DNA of 64,000 nt from positions 200,104 through 264,103 of the forward strand of contig JBLRWO010000001.1 in NCBI GenBank assembly GCA_047921215.1. Direction: 5' to 3'. This DNA is from RECM01 sp047921215 (GTDB lineage Bacteria; Bacteroidota; Rhodothermia; Balneolales; Cyclonatronaceae). Positions 25,272 through 34,251 of this stretch are shown here, one piece after another (the stretch's first letter is position 1; the number at the start of each line of letters is the position of its first letter). The translations under genes were made by a program, and so were the position numbers. Under the pieces are notes generated by a model. That model had not been told where the DNA came from. It saw nothing but the letters and a program-made list of their open reading frames with translations, and made no database searches.

Positions 25272-27809
25272 ATGAACAAAAACCAGATAGTTATTCACGC
25301 TTCCGGCAAACAGACACGGATCGCGTTAATTGAAAATGGCGAGTTAGCTCAGTTTTTCATAGAATCCCCTGAAAACCGGCGCAGTGTCGGTGATATTTAC
25401 ATCGCAGAAGTACACAAGGTGATGGGCGGTATCAGGGCCGCGTTCATCGATATGGGCACTCCCAAAGATGCATTCCTCCACTTTTCTGATCTCGGTGAGC
25501 ATCTCGACGACTACCTCGTGATGCTCAACGGCCGCGATGCCCTGAACAGGGATGCCCTCAAATCGCTCAATGAATTCAGGAAAAAGGCGGAAGCCAGCAA
25601 CGACAACGACGGTACCCGACGTTCAACGGCACAGGAGCAGAACCTGATCGGTGCCCTGTTGCAGACCAAGCAGAAGATGCTGGTACAGATCGTCAAGGAG
25701 CCCATTGGCAATAAAGGTCCGAGGGTATCCACCGATATCACCCTGCCCGGGCGCCTGCTTGTTCTCATTCCCATGGGCAATTATGTGGCTGTATCCAAAA
25801 GAATCCGCAGTTTCAGAGAGCGCCGCCGGCTTCGCAGTACACTCAGTTCCATGTTGCCGGAAGGATTCGGTGTAATTGTAAGAACCGTAGCCGATGGTCA
25901 GGACGAAAAAGCCCTCAGAGACGATCTGCAGGATCTGCTCGTCAAATGGAAAGAGGTGATGGACAAGCTGCGCGATGCCAAACCCACCACATTGCTGCAC
26001 CGCGACCTGGATATGACCGAAAGTCTGGTTCGTGACCTTTTTTCCAAGAATTACGACCGCATCCTTATCGATGACCCGGCCATGGGCAAGCAACTGAAAC
26101 ACTACGTTTCAAGAATTGCCCCCGATATGGTCAAAAACATTGAACTCTACAGGGGTAAAGTACACATATTCGAACACATGAAAATTGCCCGGGACGTTGA
26201 ATCCATCTTTAGTCCCCGGGTTAAAATGCCCAGCGGCGGCTATCTCATTTTTGAACAGACCGAAGCCATGTATGTGGTGGATGTAAACTCGGGACGGTAT
26301 GCGGCCAAAAAGGCTCAGGAAGACAACTCCCTGCGCACCAACCTTGAAGCCGCACGGGAGATTGCCAAACAGCTTCGTCTCAGGGATATCGGGGGCATCA
26401 TAGTAGTCGATTTCATCGATCTTCAGGACGACGGAAACAGGAAAAAAGTGTACGATGAGCTCAAAAAAGAGTTCAGAAAAGACCGGGCGAAAACCAATCT
26501 GCTTCCCATGAGCGATTTCGGCCTGGTTCAGATCACACGGCAGAGAATACGTCCAAGTGTGGTAAAGTCAGTATCGCTGGTATGCCCGATGTGCGGCGGA
26601 TCGGGAAGCATTGTATCACAAAATACTGTGCTCTCCGATATTGAAACCTGGCTGAGCAAATATGCCATTAATTACAAAAAACGGTCGATTGAGCTCTATG
26701 TAAACCCCTACTTCCACTCTCTGCTCACGAGGGGTATTATCAGTCAGCGGATCAAGTGGATGTTCAAATACAGGGTGAACATCGCTGTACTGCCCGATGA
26801 ATCTGTTTCCCTGAATGAATACAAGGTGATGCTGACGGGAACCGAAGTCGAGATTACACAGACGGTACAGGAGAGCAAATCGATTGAGGATGCGGTCAAG
26901 GATGCCGAAAAACGCCTTGCTGAACTCGAAAGCGAGGGTCAGCGCGACGACAGTCTTCTCGACTATGGTGGAGATGAAAAAAACGGAAATGGAGATGATA
27001 CCGGCAAGGATAAACCTGCCAGGCGTTCATCCACCACATCAAGGCCGCAGTCACGCGATAAAACGGAATCAAGAAAATCGACGGCGCCTTCGTCCTCATC
27101 TTCACGTGATGATGAATCGGACAGAAAAAGCAGCCGTGAAGATGGCGATTCCGGCAAAAATCAGCGACAGGACAGCCGCCGCTCCAATGTGAAATCCAAA
27201 TATTACAAAAGCCGTGACAATGAGGAGGAAGAACCTTCCGTTTCTAACAAGGAAACCAGACGGGGTTCAGGCAGCAAATCCTCTGCAGGCAGCAGCGTAA
27301 ACGATGATACGGATGTAAAAACAGACAGCAACGGTGAACCTCTGCGGAACGCCCAGGACGTTGCCCGTGAGTATCGTGAAAAAAGACTCCGTGAAGAAGC
27401 TGAACTCAAAGCCAGAGAGCAGTCTGAGAAATCCGGATCAGAACCCGGACAGGTCGAACAGCCTGACCAGGCAACAAAACGGCAACCGCAGGCCGAACAA
27501 GCAGCGGAACTGGCTGCCGATTCTGAAACGACTGTGGAAGAAGCAGCAGAACAGACTACCAAAACGGAAGCGGCTGAGGGTAATGAGGAAAAACCAAAAA
27601 CCCGACGTGGCAGACCCAAAAAAACTGAACAAGATTCCGGCGTACCCGTAAAGAAGAAGCCGGCACCCCGGAAAAAAGCACCTGCCAAAAATCCGAAAAC
27701 AGGAAAAACCGCAGCCAGGGAAAAAAAAGCCGGTACTGAAGCTGAATCAACAGCGGATGCAGCTTCTGACAGCGGCTCAGGACCAGATTCCGGCAACAAA
27801 GCAGACTAA
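25272..27809 (+). CDS. rng: Ribonuclease E/G with long charged C-terminal tail
   Basis: Endoribonuclease for rRNA maturation and mRNA decay. 845 aa. Order: S1-like domain (residues 1-140) broken by a polar insertion around 80-120; RNase E/G catalytic core with metal-binding aspartates in YVVDVNSGRY (~337) and VVDFIDLQDD (~379); Zn-link CPMCGG (~438); small domain to ~545. The last ~300 residues are low-complexity, rich in Ser, Glu, Lys and Gln, ending in a Lys/Pro/Ala-rich stretch (KKKPAPRKKAPAKNPKTG) and an acidic tip. Cores of RNase G alone end near 490-540, so the tail is RNase E-like in plan. Precedes hslVU. Confidence 0.93.
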   Translation: MNKNQIVIHASGKQTRIALIENGELAQFFIESPENRRSVGDIYIAEVHKVMGGIRAAFIDMGTPKDAFLHFSDLGEHLDDYLVMLNGRDALNRDALKSLNEFRKKAEASNDNDGTRRSTAQEQNLIGALLQTKQKMLVQIVKEPIGNKGPRVSTDITLPGRLLVLIPMGNYVAVSKRIRSFRERRRLRSTLSSMLPEGFGVIVRTVADGQDEKALRDDLQDLLVKWKEVMDKLRDAKPTTLLHRDLDMTESLVRDLFSKNYDRILIDDPAMGKQLKHYVSRIAPDMVKNIELYRGKVHIFEHMKIARDVESIFSPRVKMPSGGYLIFEQTEAMYVVDVNSGRYAAKKAQEDNSLRTNLEAAREIAKQLRLRDIGGIIVVDFIDLQDDGNRKKVYDELKKEFRKDRAKTNLLPMSDFGLVQITRQRIRPSVVKSVSLVCPMCGGSGSIVSQNTVLSDIETWLSKYAINYKKRSIELYVNPYFHSLLTRGIISQRIKWMFKYRVNIAVLPDESVSLNEYKVMLTGTEVEITQTVQESKSIEDAVKDAEKRLAELESEGQRDDSLLDYGGDEKNGNGDDTGKDKPARRSSTTSRPQSRDKTESRKSTAPSSSSSRDDESDRKSSREDGDSGKNQRQDSRRSNVKSKYYKSRDNEEEEPSVSNKETRRGSGSKSSAGSSVNDDTDVKTDSNGEPLRNAQDVAREYREKRLREEAELKAREQSEKSGSEPGQVEQPDQATKRQPQAEQAAELAADSETTVEEAAEQTTKTEAAEGNEEKPKTRRGRPKKTEQDSGVPVKKKPAPRKKAPAKNPKTGKTAAREKKAGTEAESTADAASDSGSGPDSGNKAD

Positions 27810-27848
27810 GAACATTCCTGCCCTTTTGTACCCTATTAATTTCAAATC

Positions 27849-28385
27849 ATGAATTTACATGCAACAACGGTAATCGGTATCCTGCACAATGGCAATGTAG
27901 CCATCGGGGGCGACGGCCAGGCCACCCTTGACAAGACCGTACTGAAGAGCACGGTACAGAAAGTGCGCAAAATTGCCGGCGGAAAAGTGATTGCTGGTTT
28001 CGCCGGATCCACGGCCGACGCCTTTACCCTCTTCGAAAAATTTGAAGAAAAACTGAACCAGTATAACGGCAACCTGCAGCGGGCAGCTGTAGAAATGGCC
28101 AAGGAATGGCGCAGTGACCGTTATCTGCGCAGACTCGAGGCATTGCTGGTGGTTATGGATAAGGAGAAGGGCCTGCTCATATCCGGGCAGGGCGATGTAA
28201 TTGAACCCGACGATCAGATCATTGCCATCGGCAGCGGCGGCTCCTATGCACTGGCAGCCGCTCGGGCACTCAAAAAGCACGCCTCACACATGTCGGCACG
28301 CGAAATGGTCGTTGAATCGCTTAACACCGCTGCCGATATCTGTATTTACACCAATCATAATTTAACTGTACTGGAAATTGAGTAA
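27849..28385 (+). CDS. hslV: HslUV protease peptidase subunit
   Basis: The proteolytic dodecamer of the ATP-dependent HslUV protease. 178 aa. The N-terminus reads MNLHATTVIGI; removal of the first five residues would expose catalytic Thr6 (TT motif). Further family blocks are GDGQATLDKTV, GFAGSTADAFTLFEKFE, AVEMAKEWR and AIGSGGSYALAAARAL, close to the Bacillus ClpQ type. It overlaps hslU by 8 nt. Confidence 0.97.
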   Translation: MNLHATTVIGILHNGNVAIGGDGQATLDKTVLKSTVQKVRKIAGGKVIAGFAGSTADAFTLFEKFEEKLNQYNGNLQRAAVEMAKEWRSDRYLRRLEALLVVMDKEKGLLISGQGDVIEPDDQIIAIGSGGSYALAAARALKKHASHMSAREMVVESLNTAADICIYTNHNLTVLEIE

Positions 28386-29811
28386 CCAGAATTATTTCGA
28401 AACACTGGATAATCTAACACCCGGCCAGATCGTAAAGGAACTGGACCGTTACATTATCGGCCAGAACGCCGCAAAGAAAAGTGTGGCCATTGCCCTGCGA
28501 AACCGCTGGAGAAGGCTGAACGCAGACGAATCGATCCGCGAAGAGATTGTCCCCAACAACATCATATTAATTGGCCCGACCGGAGTCGGAAAAACCGAAA
28601 TCGCACGGCGTCTGGCCAAATTGTCGAAGGCGCCCTTTATCAAAGTGGAAGCCTCCAAATACACCGAAGTGGGATATGTGGGCCGCGACGTAGAGTCGAT
28701 GATCCGCGACCTGACCGACATCGGTGTATCGATGGTGAAAATGGAAATGCAGGAGCGCGTAAAAAAACGGGCTGAAGAAATGGTTGAAGAACGGATTCTC
28801 GATCTTCTCATACCTCCTGTTAAAAAACCGGGTTCTGGTACTTTATCCACATCCGCCGGATTCAAACCCCGCAGCACCGAAGAATTTGACCCATCGTCCG
28901 CCTCCGACGAGGAGCTGAACCAGCGCACCCGTGAGAAATTCCGGGAAAAGCTGAAAAACGGCGAACTCGATGATCGCAAAGTGGAACTCGAGGTACGTCA
29001 GAGCGGTACACCTACCATGCAGATATTCGGGCCGCAGGGGCTTGAAGAGCTTGGTATGAACCTTCAGGACATGCTCGGTAATCTGGCGCCGAAAAAAACC
29101 AAGAAACGCCAGGTAAAAATCAGTGAGGCACGCAAGATATTGCTGGCCGAAGAATCGGAAAAACTGATCGACCATGATGCTGCCGTTACAGAGGCCCTGA
29201 AACGGGTGCAGAGTTCCGGCATTGTATTTCTTGACGAGATCGACAAAATTGCAGGCGGGTCATCAGGCGACAGTAAAGGCGGGCCGGACGTGAGCCGTCA
29301 GGGTGTGCAGCGCGATTTGCTTCCCATCGTCGAAGGATCAACCGTATCTACCAAATACGGAATGGTAAAAACCGATCACATCCTGTTTATTGCATCGGGT
29401 GCCTTCCATACAGCCAAACCGTCAGACCTTATACCCGAGTTACAGGGGCGTTTTCCTATTCGGGTTGAAATGGATTCCCTCACTGAAGTGGATTTCTACA
29501 AAATTCTGACCACACCCCAGAACGCCCTCACCAAACAGTATCAGGCAATTCTCGCCTCTGAGGGAGTAACGCTGAATTTCGATGATCCTGCGATCAGGGA
29601 AATTGCCCGGATTGCCGCCGAGGTGAACCAGTCGATCGAAAACATCGGCGCACGCAGGCTGCATACCATTTTGAGTTCCGTACTCGAAGAACTGCTGTTT
29701 GCCGTTCCCGACGATATAAAAGAGGGTGAAATAACGATTGACAAAGCCTATGTCGAAAAACAGCTCGACAGCCTGGTTAAAAACAGGGACCTGAGCCATT
29801 TCATTTTATAG
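28378..29811 (+). CDS. hslU: HslUV protease ATPase subunit
   Basis: The AAA+ unfoldase that feeds HslV. 477 aa. Begins LTPGQIVKELDRYIIGQ; Walker A is GPTGVGKTEIARRLA, Walker B IVFLDEIDKIA, with the variable I domain between (about 110-240). Ends with the HslU tail DLSHFIL that docks in HslV. Translation begins at TTG 28378 inside the hslV stop region; no alternative in-frame start gives the conserved N-terminus. Confidence 0.97.
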   Translation: MSNQNYFETLDNLTPGQIVKELDRYIIGQNAAKKSVAIALRNRWRRLNADESIREEIVPNNIILIGPTGVGKTEIARRLAKLSKAPFIKVEASKYTEVGYVGRDVESMIRDLTDIGVSMVKMEMQERVKKRAEEMVEERILDLLIPPVKKPGSGTLSTSAGFKPRSTEEFDPSSASDEELNQRTREKFREKLKNGELDDRKVELEVRQSGTPTMQIFGPQGLEELGMNLQDMLGNLAPKKTKKRQVKISEARKILLAEESEKLIDHDAAVTEALKRVQSSGIVFLDEIDKIAGGSSGDSKGGPDVSRQGVQRDLLPIVEGSTVSTKYGMVKTDHILFIASGAFHTAKPSDLIPELQGRFPIRVEMDSLTEVDFYKILTTPQNALTKQYQAILASEGVTLNFDDPAIREIARIAAEVNQSIENIGARRLHTILSSVLEELLFAVPDDIKEGEITIDKAYVEKQLDSLVKNRDLSHFIL

Positions 29812-29984
29812 GTTTTTTACATTATTCTTGAAACGAGTCGCTATCCCGGATCCGTTACTCTCGGAACGGAACATTGGGATATGTTTTATGTGTTAATTTC
29901 ACATGGTCAATAACTTTTTTATTCCGTGTTCGTTAGCTTTCTGTTGAAACCGGTTCAAATCCCCATATAATAGGATCTGATATT

Positions 29985-31865
29985 ATGCTCAGACGATTTC
30001 TTGCCCCAGGCATTACAAGCATCATCGTACTTTTCGTTCTCTGGTTTTCGGGGTTCGAGCAGGTCACAAAACCTGCCAACGACGACAGGGTTAACCTGCA
30101 AAAGTACATTCAGGCCCAGAGGTACATCCTCGACAACTATGTGGATGTGGTAAATGCCGAGTTTCTGTTTAAAAACAGTCTTAAGGGGTTTGTAGCAAAC
30201 ATTTCTGACTCAACCCTTGATATTAGCGGTACCCCTCTGGATACCACGTTCGCCGATATGAATATCAGGGAAATCAGGGATGCAGCCATCCAGTTTGAGC
30301 GGGCCTACAGCTATCTCGCCTCCATCGACCCCGACGAAGACCTGACCGCACGCACAGAGGATGCCATTCGCGGAATGTTCAGGCCTCTGGATCCTCATAC
30401 CGTATATATAGAGCCCACGCAGAGCGACCGCATCAGGGAAGAGTTCGCCGGCAAGTTTCAGGGTATCGGCGTACAATTCGACATTCTGAACGATTCCATT
30501 ACCGTAATCTCCCCCATTTCCGGCGGTCCCAGCGATAAACTCGGCATCCGGTCCGGCGACCGCATTGTGACCATCGACGATACCAGTGCCGTCGGGTTTA
30601 CCAATCAGGATGTGATCGATCATCTGCGCGGACCGAAGGGTACCACCGTACGTGTTGGAATCAAGCGGCCAGGTATCGAGAGTATTCTCAATTTCAATAT
30701 TGTTCGCGACGACATCCCTCTGTACACCGTCGATTCAAGTTACATGCTTGATGAAAACACCGGGTTCATCAAGATCAGCCGCTTTGCCGCCACCACTTAC
30801 GACGAATTCATGACCGCCATGAGAGACCTTAATTCGCTTGGCATGGAAAGACTGGTGATCGACCTCAGGCACAACCCGGGCGGTTACCTTGAGCAGGCTG
30901 TACAGATAACGAGCGAATTTTTTGAAAGGGGTACTCCTCTCGTGTCCACCAAAAGCCGTCACGCACGGTTTACCAACACCTACCCGACCCGCTCGAACGG
31001 ACAGTTCAGAGACCTGCCCATTATTGTAATGGTGGATGAGGGATCGGCATCAGGCAGCGAAATTTTGGCGGGTGCCATTCAGGACAATGACCGCGGCCTG
31101 GTTGTCGGACGCAGAACCTTCGGTAAAGGACTCGTGCAGCAGCAATACGAGCTGGTCGACAACAGCTTTGTGCGAGTCACAATCTCACGCTACTACACTC
31201 CTTCGGGCCGTCCTATCCAGAAACCCTATGCCGATGGCCGTGAAGAATATGCCTATGAACTGCGCAAACGCGACAGGGATGCCAATTCGGATGCCGGTAA
31301 CTTTATAAAAGAACTCCCTGATTCGCTTAAGTATGCGACCATCGCCGGCAGGACGGTATACGGCGGTGGCGGTATAGTTCCTGACCACATCATACAGGAA
31401 GACAGTACATCGAGTTTTATCTACGGCTACATGCGGCGCAATAACACCAGTTTCGATTTTGTCCGGGAATACCTGGATTACCACAACGATGAATTCCGTG
31501 TGGAATGGCAGGATAATTTTGACGGCTTCCGGTCTGACTTTTCCTGGTCGGAGTCGAATATGGATCGTTTCTGGGTAATGATGAAGGATCAGGGAATGGT
31601 GATTTCCGATACGGTATCAACTCCCGAGTACCGGAATGACTCCCTTTTTGTGTCCCCGGCCTATTTCAACGAGCACAAGTGGATTCCTCAGGGATATACC
31701 AAGGCCGAACTTGCCCGCCAGGTCTGGGGAACACCCTATTTCTATCCCGTATTTAATGATGAGTTCGACACCACCCTCGATCAGGTGATGCAGCTCTGGC
31801 CGGATGTACAGGCACTAAAGGCATACCTCGAATCAAACCGCAGCCGGTCGACCTCGCTCAGATGA
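29985..31865 (+). CDS. C-terminal processing peptidase, S41 family
   Basis: A periplasmic serine protease of the CtpA/Tsp family, 626 aa with an N-terminal membrane anchor (residues 9-25). PDZ domain at about 155-235 (FQGIGVQFDI, GGPSDKLGIRSGDRI). The catalytic Ser is in VDEGSASGSEILAGAI (~352) and the Lys in GRRTFGKGLVQQQY (~380). A ~180-residue C-terminal extension after the protease core has no recognised domain. Stands alone 173 nt after hslU. The downstream gap holds repeats and a large hairpin. Confidence 0.93.
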   Translation: MLRRFLAPGITSIIVLFVLWFSGFEQVTKPANDDRVNLQKYIQAQRYILDNYVDVVNAEFLFKNSLKGFVANISDSTLDISGTPLDTTFADMNIREIRDAAIQFERAYSYLASIDPDEDLTARTEDAIRGMFRPLDPHTVYIEPTQSDRIREEFAGKFQGIGVQFDILNDSITVISPISGGPSDKLGIRSGDRIVTIDDTSAVGFTNQDVIDHLRGPKGTTVRVGIKRPGIESILNFNIVRDDIPLYTVDSSYMLDENTGFIKISRFAATTYDEFMTAMRDLNSLGMERLVIDLRHNPGGYLEQAVQITSEFFERGTPLVSTKSRHARFTNTYPTRSNGQFRDLPIIVMVDEGSASGSEILAGAIQDNDRGLVVGRRTFGKGLVQQQYELVDNSFVRVTISRYYTPSGRPIQKPYADGREEYAYELRKRDRDANSDAGNFIKELPDSLKYATIAGRTVYGGGGIVPDHIIQEDSTSSFIYGYMRRNNTSFDFVREYLDYHNDEFRVEWQDNFDGFRSDFSWSESNMDRFWVMMKDQGMVISDTVSTPEYRNDSLFVSPAYFNEHKWIPQGYTKAELARQVWGTPYFYPVFNDEFDTTLDQVMQLWPDVQALKAYLESNRSRSTSLR

Positions 31866-31874
31866 AGCAGAGAG

Positions 31875-32007
31875 CGTGAAACCTTCAAGAGTGCGGAACG
31901 GATCGCAGCGGAGAACGTGAAACCTTCAAGAGTGCGGAACGGAGCCCTGAGCATTTCCTGAGCGCACGCAGTGGAACGTAGTCGAAGGGCGGAGTCGAAG
32001 GGCGGAG
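31875..32007 (+). repeat. Direct repeats after the S41 peptidase gene
   Basis: Two identical 28-nt copies (31875-31902 and 31916-31943), beginning CGTGAAACCTTCAAGAGTGC, 41 nt apart start to start, followed by two tandem copies of GTCGAAGGGCGGA (31981-32006). A related sequence in opposite orientation forms the loop side of the hairpin just downstream (32052-32118). No coding potential is seen. Confidence 0.85.
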
Positions 32008-32051
32008 TGTAGCTCCTTGAGAGTTGAACGCCGGAGGCATTCCATGCCCCC

Positions 32052-32118
32052 ATGATGCTTTGCCACTATTCAAGGTCCTGCGCTGCGCTCCGGACTCTTG
32101 AATGAGGCAAAGCATCAT
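32052..32118. repeat. 67-nt near-palindrome overlapping the rsmE stop codon
   Basis: The 13-nt arms ATGATGCTTTGCC (32052-32064) and GGCAAAGCATCAT (32106-32118) are perfectly complementary. Inside them ATTCAAGGTCC and GGACTCTTGAAT also pair with one bulge, leaving a GC-rich loop. The right arm covers the rsmE stop codon (32115-32117). It may act as a bidirectional transcript end between the two converging genes, although no T-run follows, or be a REP-like mobile palindrome. Confidence 0.75.
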
Positions 32119-32825
32119 ACAAACTTGGCGAGGAGGGCGAGGGCGGCGGTTTCGGCGCGGAGGCGGTTGGAACCGAGACTGATGGTTTTGGCCCCGGAAC
32201 GGGTAAGGGTTGCGATTTCTTCGTTTGTGAAGCCACCTTCAGGCCCGATGAACAGGAGTTTTCTGCGGGATTCGGCGATGGGTAACGTTGCGGCTGTTTC
32301 GGTTTTTTCGTGGGCAACGATCAGTTCACATCCCGGGTGTTTTTCGATCACTTCTTCGATGCTGTTGCTTTCCGACAGGCGCGGCAAAAAGAAGCGCTTG
32401 CTCTGTTTCAGCGCGCTTACCAATATGTTTTCAAGGCGGTCGGTACGGACCCTGTCTCTTTCGCTGCGGGCTGATTTAAAAAGTACGATTCCCGATACTC
32501 CCAGCTCAGTGGCTTTTTCTAGCATCCATTCCAGGCGCTGCCGGTTTTTGATGAGGGCAAAAGCCAGGATCAGGTCATATTCTGAATCCCTGTCGCGGTG
32601 AACCATTCCAGAAACCCGGGCAGACAGGCTTTTCTTGCCCACCAGATCGATTCTGCATTCATAGTAACGACCGTTGCCATCCGACACAAGAATGCCGCTG
32701 CCAGATTCAAGACGAAGAACGGACACGGCATGGCGAAATTCCGCCGCATCAATAGTAATAATGCCCGTGAGATCGGGTCCAACCGGCGCATAGAAAACGG
32801 GCAGATCCGGCAGCTGCTGCATCAC
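32115..32825 (-). CDS. rsmE: 16S rRNA m3U1498 methyltransferase
   Basis: A SPOUT-class enzyme that N3-methylates U1498 of 16S rRNA. 236 aa. N-terminal PUA-like region (DAAEFRHAVSVLRLESGSGI), then the knotted SPOUT domain with KNRQRLEWMLEKATELGV, the SAM-site FIGPEGGFTNEE and LGSNRLRAETAAL. Last gene of a four-gene chain; its ATG overlaps the stop of the BFD-like gene by 4 nt, and its stop sits in a large palindrome. Confidence 0.95.
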   Translation of the reverse strand: MMQQLPDLPVFYAPVGPDLTGIITIDAAEFRHAVSVLRLESGSGILVSDGNGRYYECRIDLVGKKSLSARVSGMVHRDRDSEYDLILAFALIKNRQRLEWMLEKATELGVSGIVLFKSARSERDRVRTDRLENILVSALKQSKRFFLPRLSESNSIEEVIEKHPGCELIVAHEKTETAATLPIAESRRKLLFIGPEGGFTNEEIATLTRSGAKTISLGSNRLRAETAALALLAKFV

Positions 32826-33052
32826 GAATCGCCGTTATAGTGGAAATCGCCCGGCCTGAATTCGGTTTCGCCAGTTTGCAGCATCTTTTCAACATAAGGA
32901 TGACACATAGTGCAGCTGCCACCGCACAGACCGGCCTGTATCAGGTCATTGCAACTGGTAAGTTTCCTCCGTTCAGCCTCGTCTTTAAGTTCCCTGAAAC
33001 TGATCCGATGGCATACGCATTTGCTTACTGAGTGACGCCTGTATGAACTCAT
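32822..33052 (-). CDS. BFD-like [2Fe-2S]-binding small protein
   Basis: A 76-aa protein with the cysteine pattern of bacterioferritin-associated ferredoxin: CVCHRISFRELKD at the N-terminus and CGGSCTMCHPYVEKML later (C-x-C then C-x2-C, with an additional Cys between). The helical BFD fold is likely. No bacterioferritin gene is nearby, so the partner is unknown. It overlaps the dCTP-deaminase gene upstream and rsmE downstream by 4 nt each. Confidence 0.85.
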   Translation of the reverse strand: MSSYRRHSVSKCVCHRISFRELKDEAERRKLTSCNDLIQAGLCGGSCTMCHPYVEKMLQTGETEFRPGDFHYNGDS

Positions 33053-34251
33053 GCCGATTTGAAGTGTTTGCTTAGTTTCAGACTTTGGCCCTGGTAGTTA
33101 CTTTTGATCTCTCTTCCGTAAGCAATTTCCGGAATTTCCGTGTTTAATTCAAAAATCATTCTGAAAAGGGTTTGCCCGTCTTCAATCAGAAACGGCACGT
33201 CGTGAGAGCGGACCTCCAGAACAGCACGAGCGCCGCCGTCCTGCAGGGTGCCGCCAAAACCGCTGTCGAAAAAGCCTGCGTAATGGGTTCTGAGTTCACC
33301 GGAACCGGTATCGTACGGTACCATCTCTGCAGCCAGGTGTACCGGGATGCGGCAACGTTCTTTGGATGCGAATATATAGAAGGCCTCCGGTTCAAGAATC
33401 AGGTAGTCGTCGTGGCGGGCATAGATGGGATCCCAGAATTCGGAGATTTTATAGTGATCGATCCTGTCGAGGTCAATCAGATCCCGGTTTTTCCGGGCCT
33501 TGTACCCCACTATTTCGCCCTCTTCGCCGTGCAGGTTCATACTCATGAACAATCCGCCATCAAGCTTCAGCTGACTCTCTGCCTGGGGTTTGCCATTCTC
33601 ATCGAGCAGGATGGGATCAAGGCTGTGTATTCCGAGCAGTTCTTCGTCGGCAACCAGTGAATTACCATGCCTGATGCGTAGCTGGTTCAGGCGCTGCCCG
33701 GTCCTGATCCTGACCGGAAATGATTTTGGCACTACTTCCAGATAGAGCGGGCCCTGGTAACCCGGCGCGATCTCCTCGAAACGATGTGAAAAATCGGTGA
33801 CCAGGCGGGTAAAGATATCAAGCCGGCCCGTTGTGCTTTTCGGGTTGGTTTTGGCAGAGATGGGGGTATCAGACCATACTTTGAATGTTCCTTCCACCTC
33901 GTCGCCATGAAATAGATTCTTCTGGATCGACTCGCCCGATCTGGGCAGGTGAAGCTGCTCCAGCAGCGGGATGATGTAGGTACAATTAGGTTCCAGCACC
34001 GCCCCGTCGGTTATCGGGAATGAATGCTGCATCAGCTTATGGATTTTGCTTTCCACGGTCTCGTTTTCAGGCAGAAATCCACAGCGAACCCGGTAGGCGG
34101 TCTTTCCAAGCCGCAGATCAAGCGAATTGGGCTGGTACTGGTTGTTTTCGATCGGATAATCAGGGTCGGAGTGGACCACCCCGTTAGCCACCAGTACTTT
34201 CAGTTTTTGTACCGGCAGAATGCCCCTTTTTGTAAGATGCAGGCTATTCAT
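33049..34251 (-). CDS. dcd: dCTP deaminase, long two-domain form
   Basis: Deaminates dCTP, probably to dUTP that dUTPase (also in this window) would convert to dUMP. At 400 aa it is the long type made of two dUTPase-like domains (DCD_N plus C-terminal half), as in Caulobacter-type 2'-deoxycytidine 5'-triphosphate deaminases, not the 190-aa E. coli type. Visible are YQPNSLDLRLGKTAYRVR, the repeated YKISEFWDPIYAR region and the GGARAVLEVRSHDVPF tail. The frame is open 15 codons further, but the ATG at 34251 gives a 4-nt overlap with the EVE gene stop and starts the homologous part. Confidence 0.88.
   Translation of the reverse strand: MNSLHLTKRGILPVQKLKVLVANGVVHSDPDYPIENNQYQPNSLDLRLGKTAYRVRCGFLPENETVESKIHKLMQHSFPITDGAVLEPNCTYIIPLLEQLHLPRSGESIQKNLFHGDEVEGTFKVWSDTPISAKTNPKSTTGRLDIFTRLVTDFSHRFEEIAPGYQGPLYLEVVPKSFPVRIRTGQRLNQLRIRHGNSLVADEELLGIHSLDPILLDENGKPQAESQLKLDGGLFMSMNLHGEEGEIVGYKARKNRDLIDLDRIDHYKISEFWDPIYARHDDYLILEPEAFYIFASKERCRIPVHLAAEMVPYDTGSGELRTHYAGFFDSGFGGTLQDGGARAVLEVRSHDVPFLIEDGQTLFRMIFELNTEIPEIAYGREIKSNYQGQSLKLSKHFKSA

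Noticed and set aside
24935..25333. 132-codon frame between murA and the RNase E/G gene
   Set aside because: No recognisable domain, and it overlaps the conserved RNase start by 60 nt in another frame.
29940..29975. GGTTCAAATCC resembling a tRNA T-loop upstream of the S41 peptidase gene
   Set aside because: The flanking bases do not form a T-stem, and no acceptor stem, anticodon arm or D arm can be drawn in the surrounding 90 nt.
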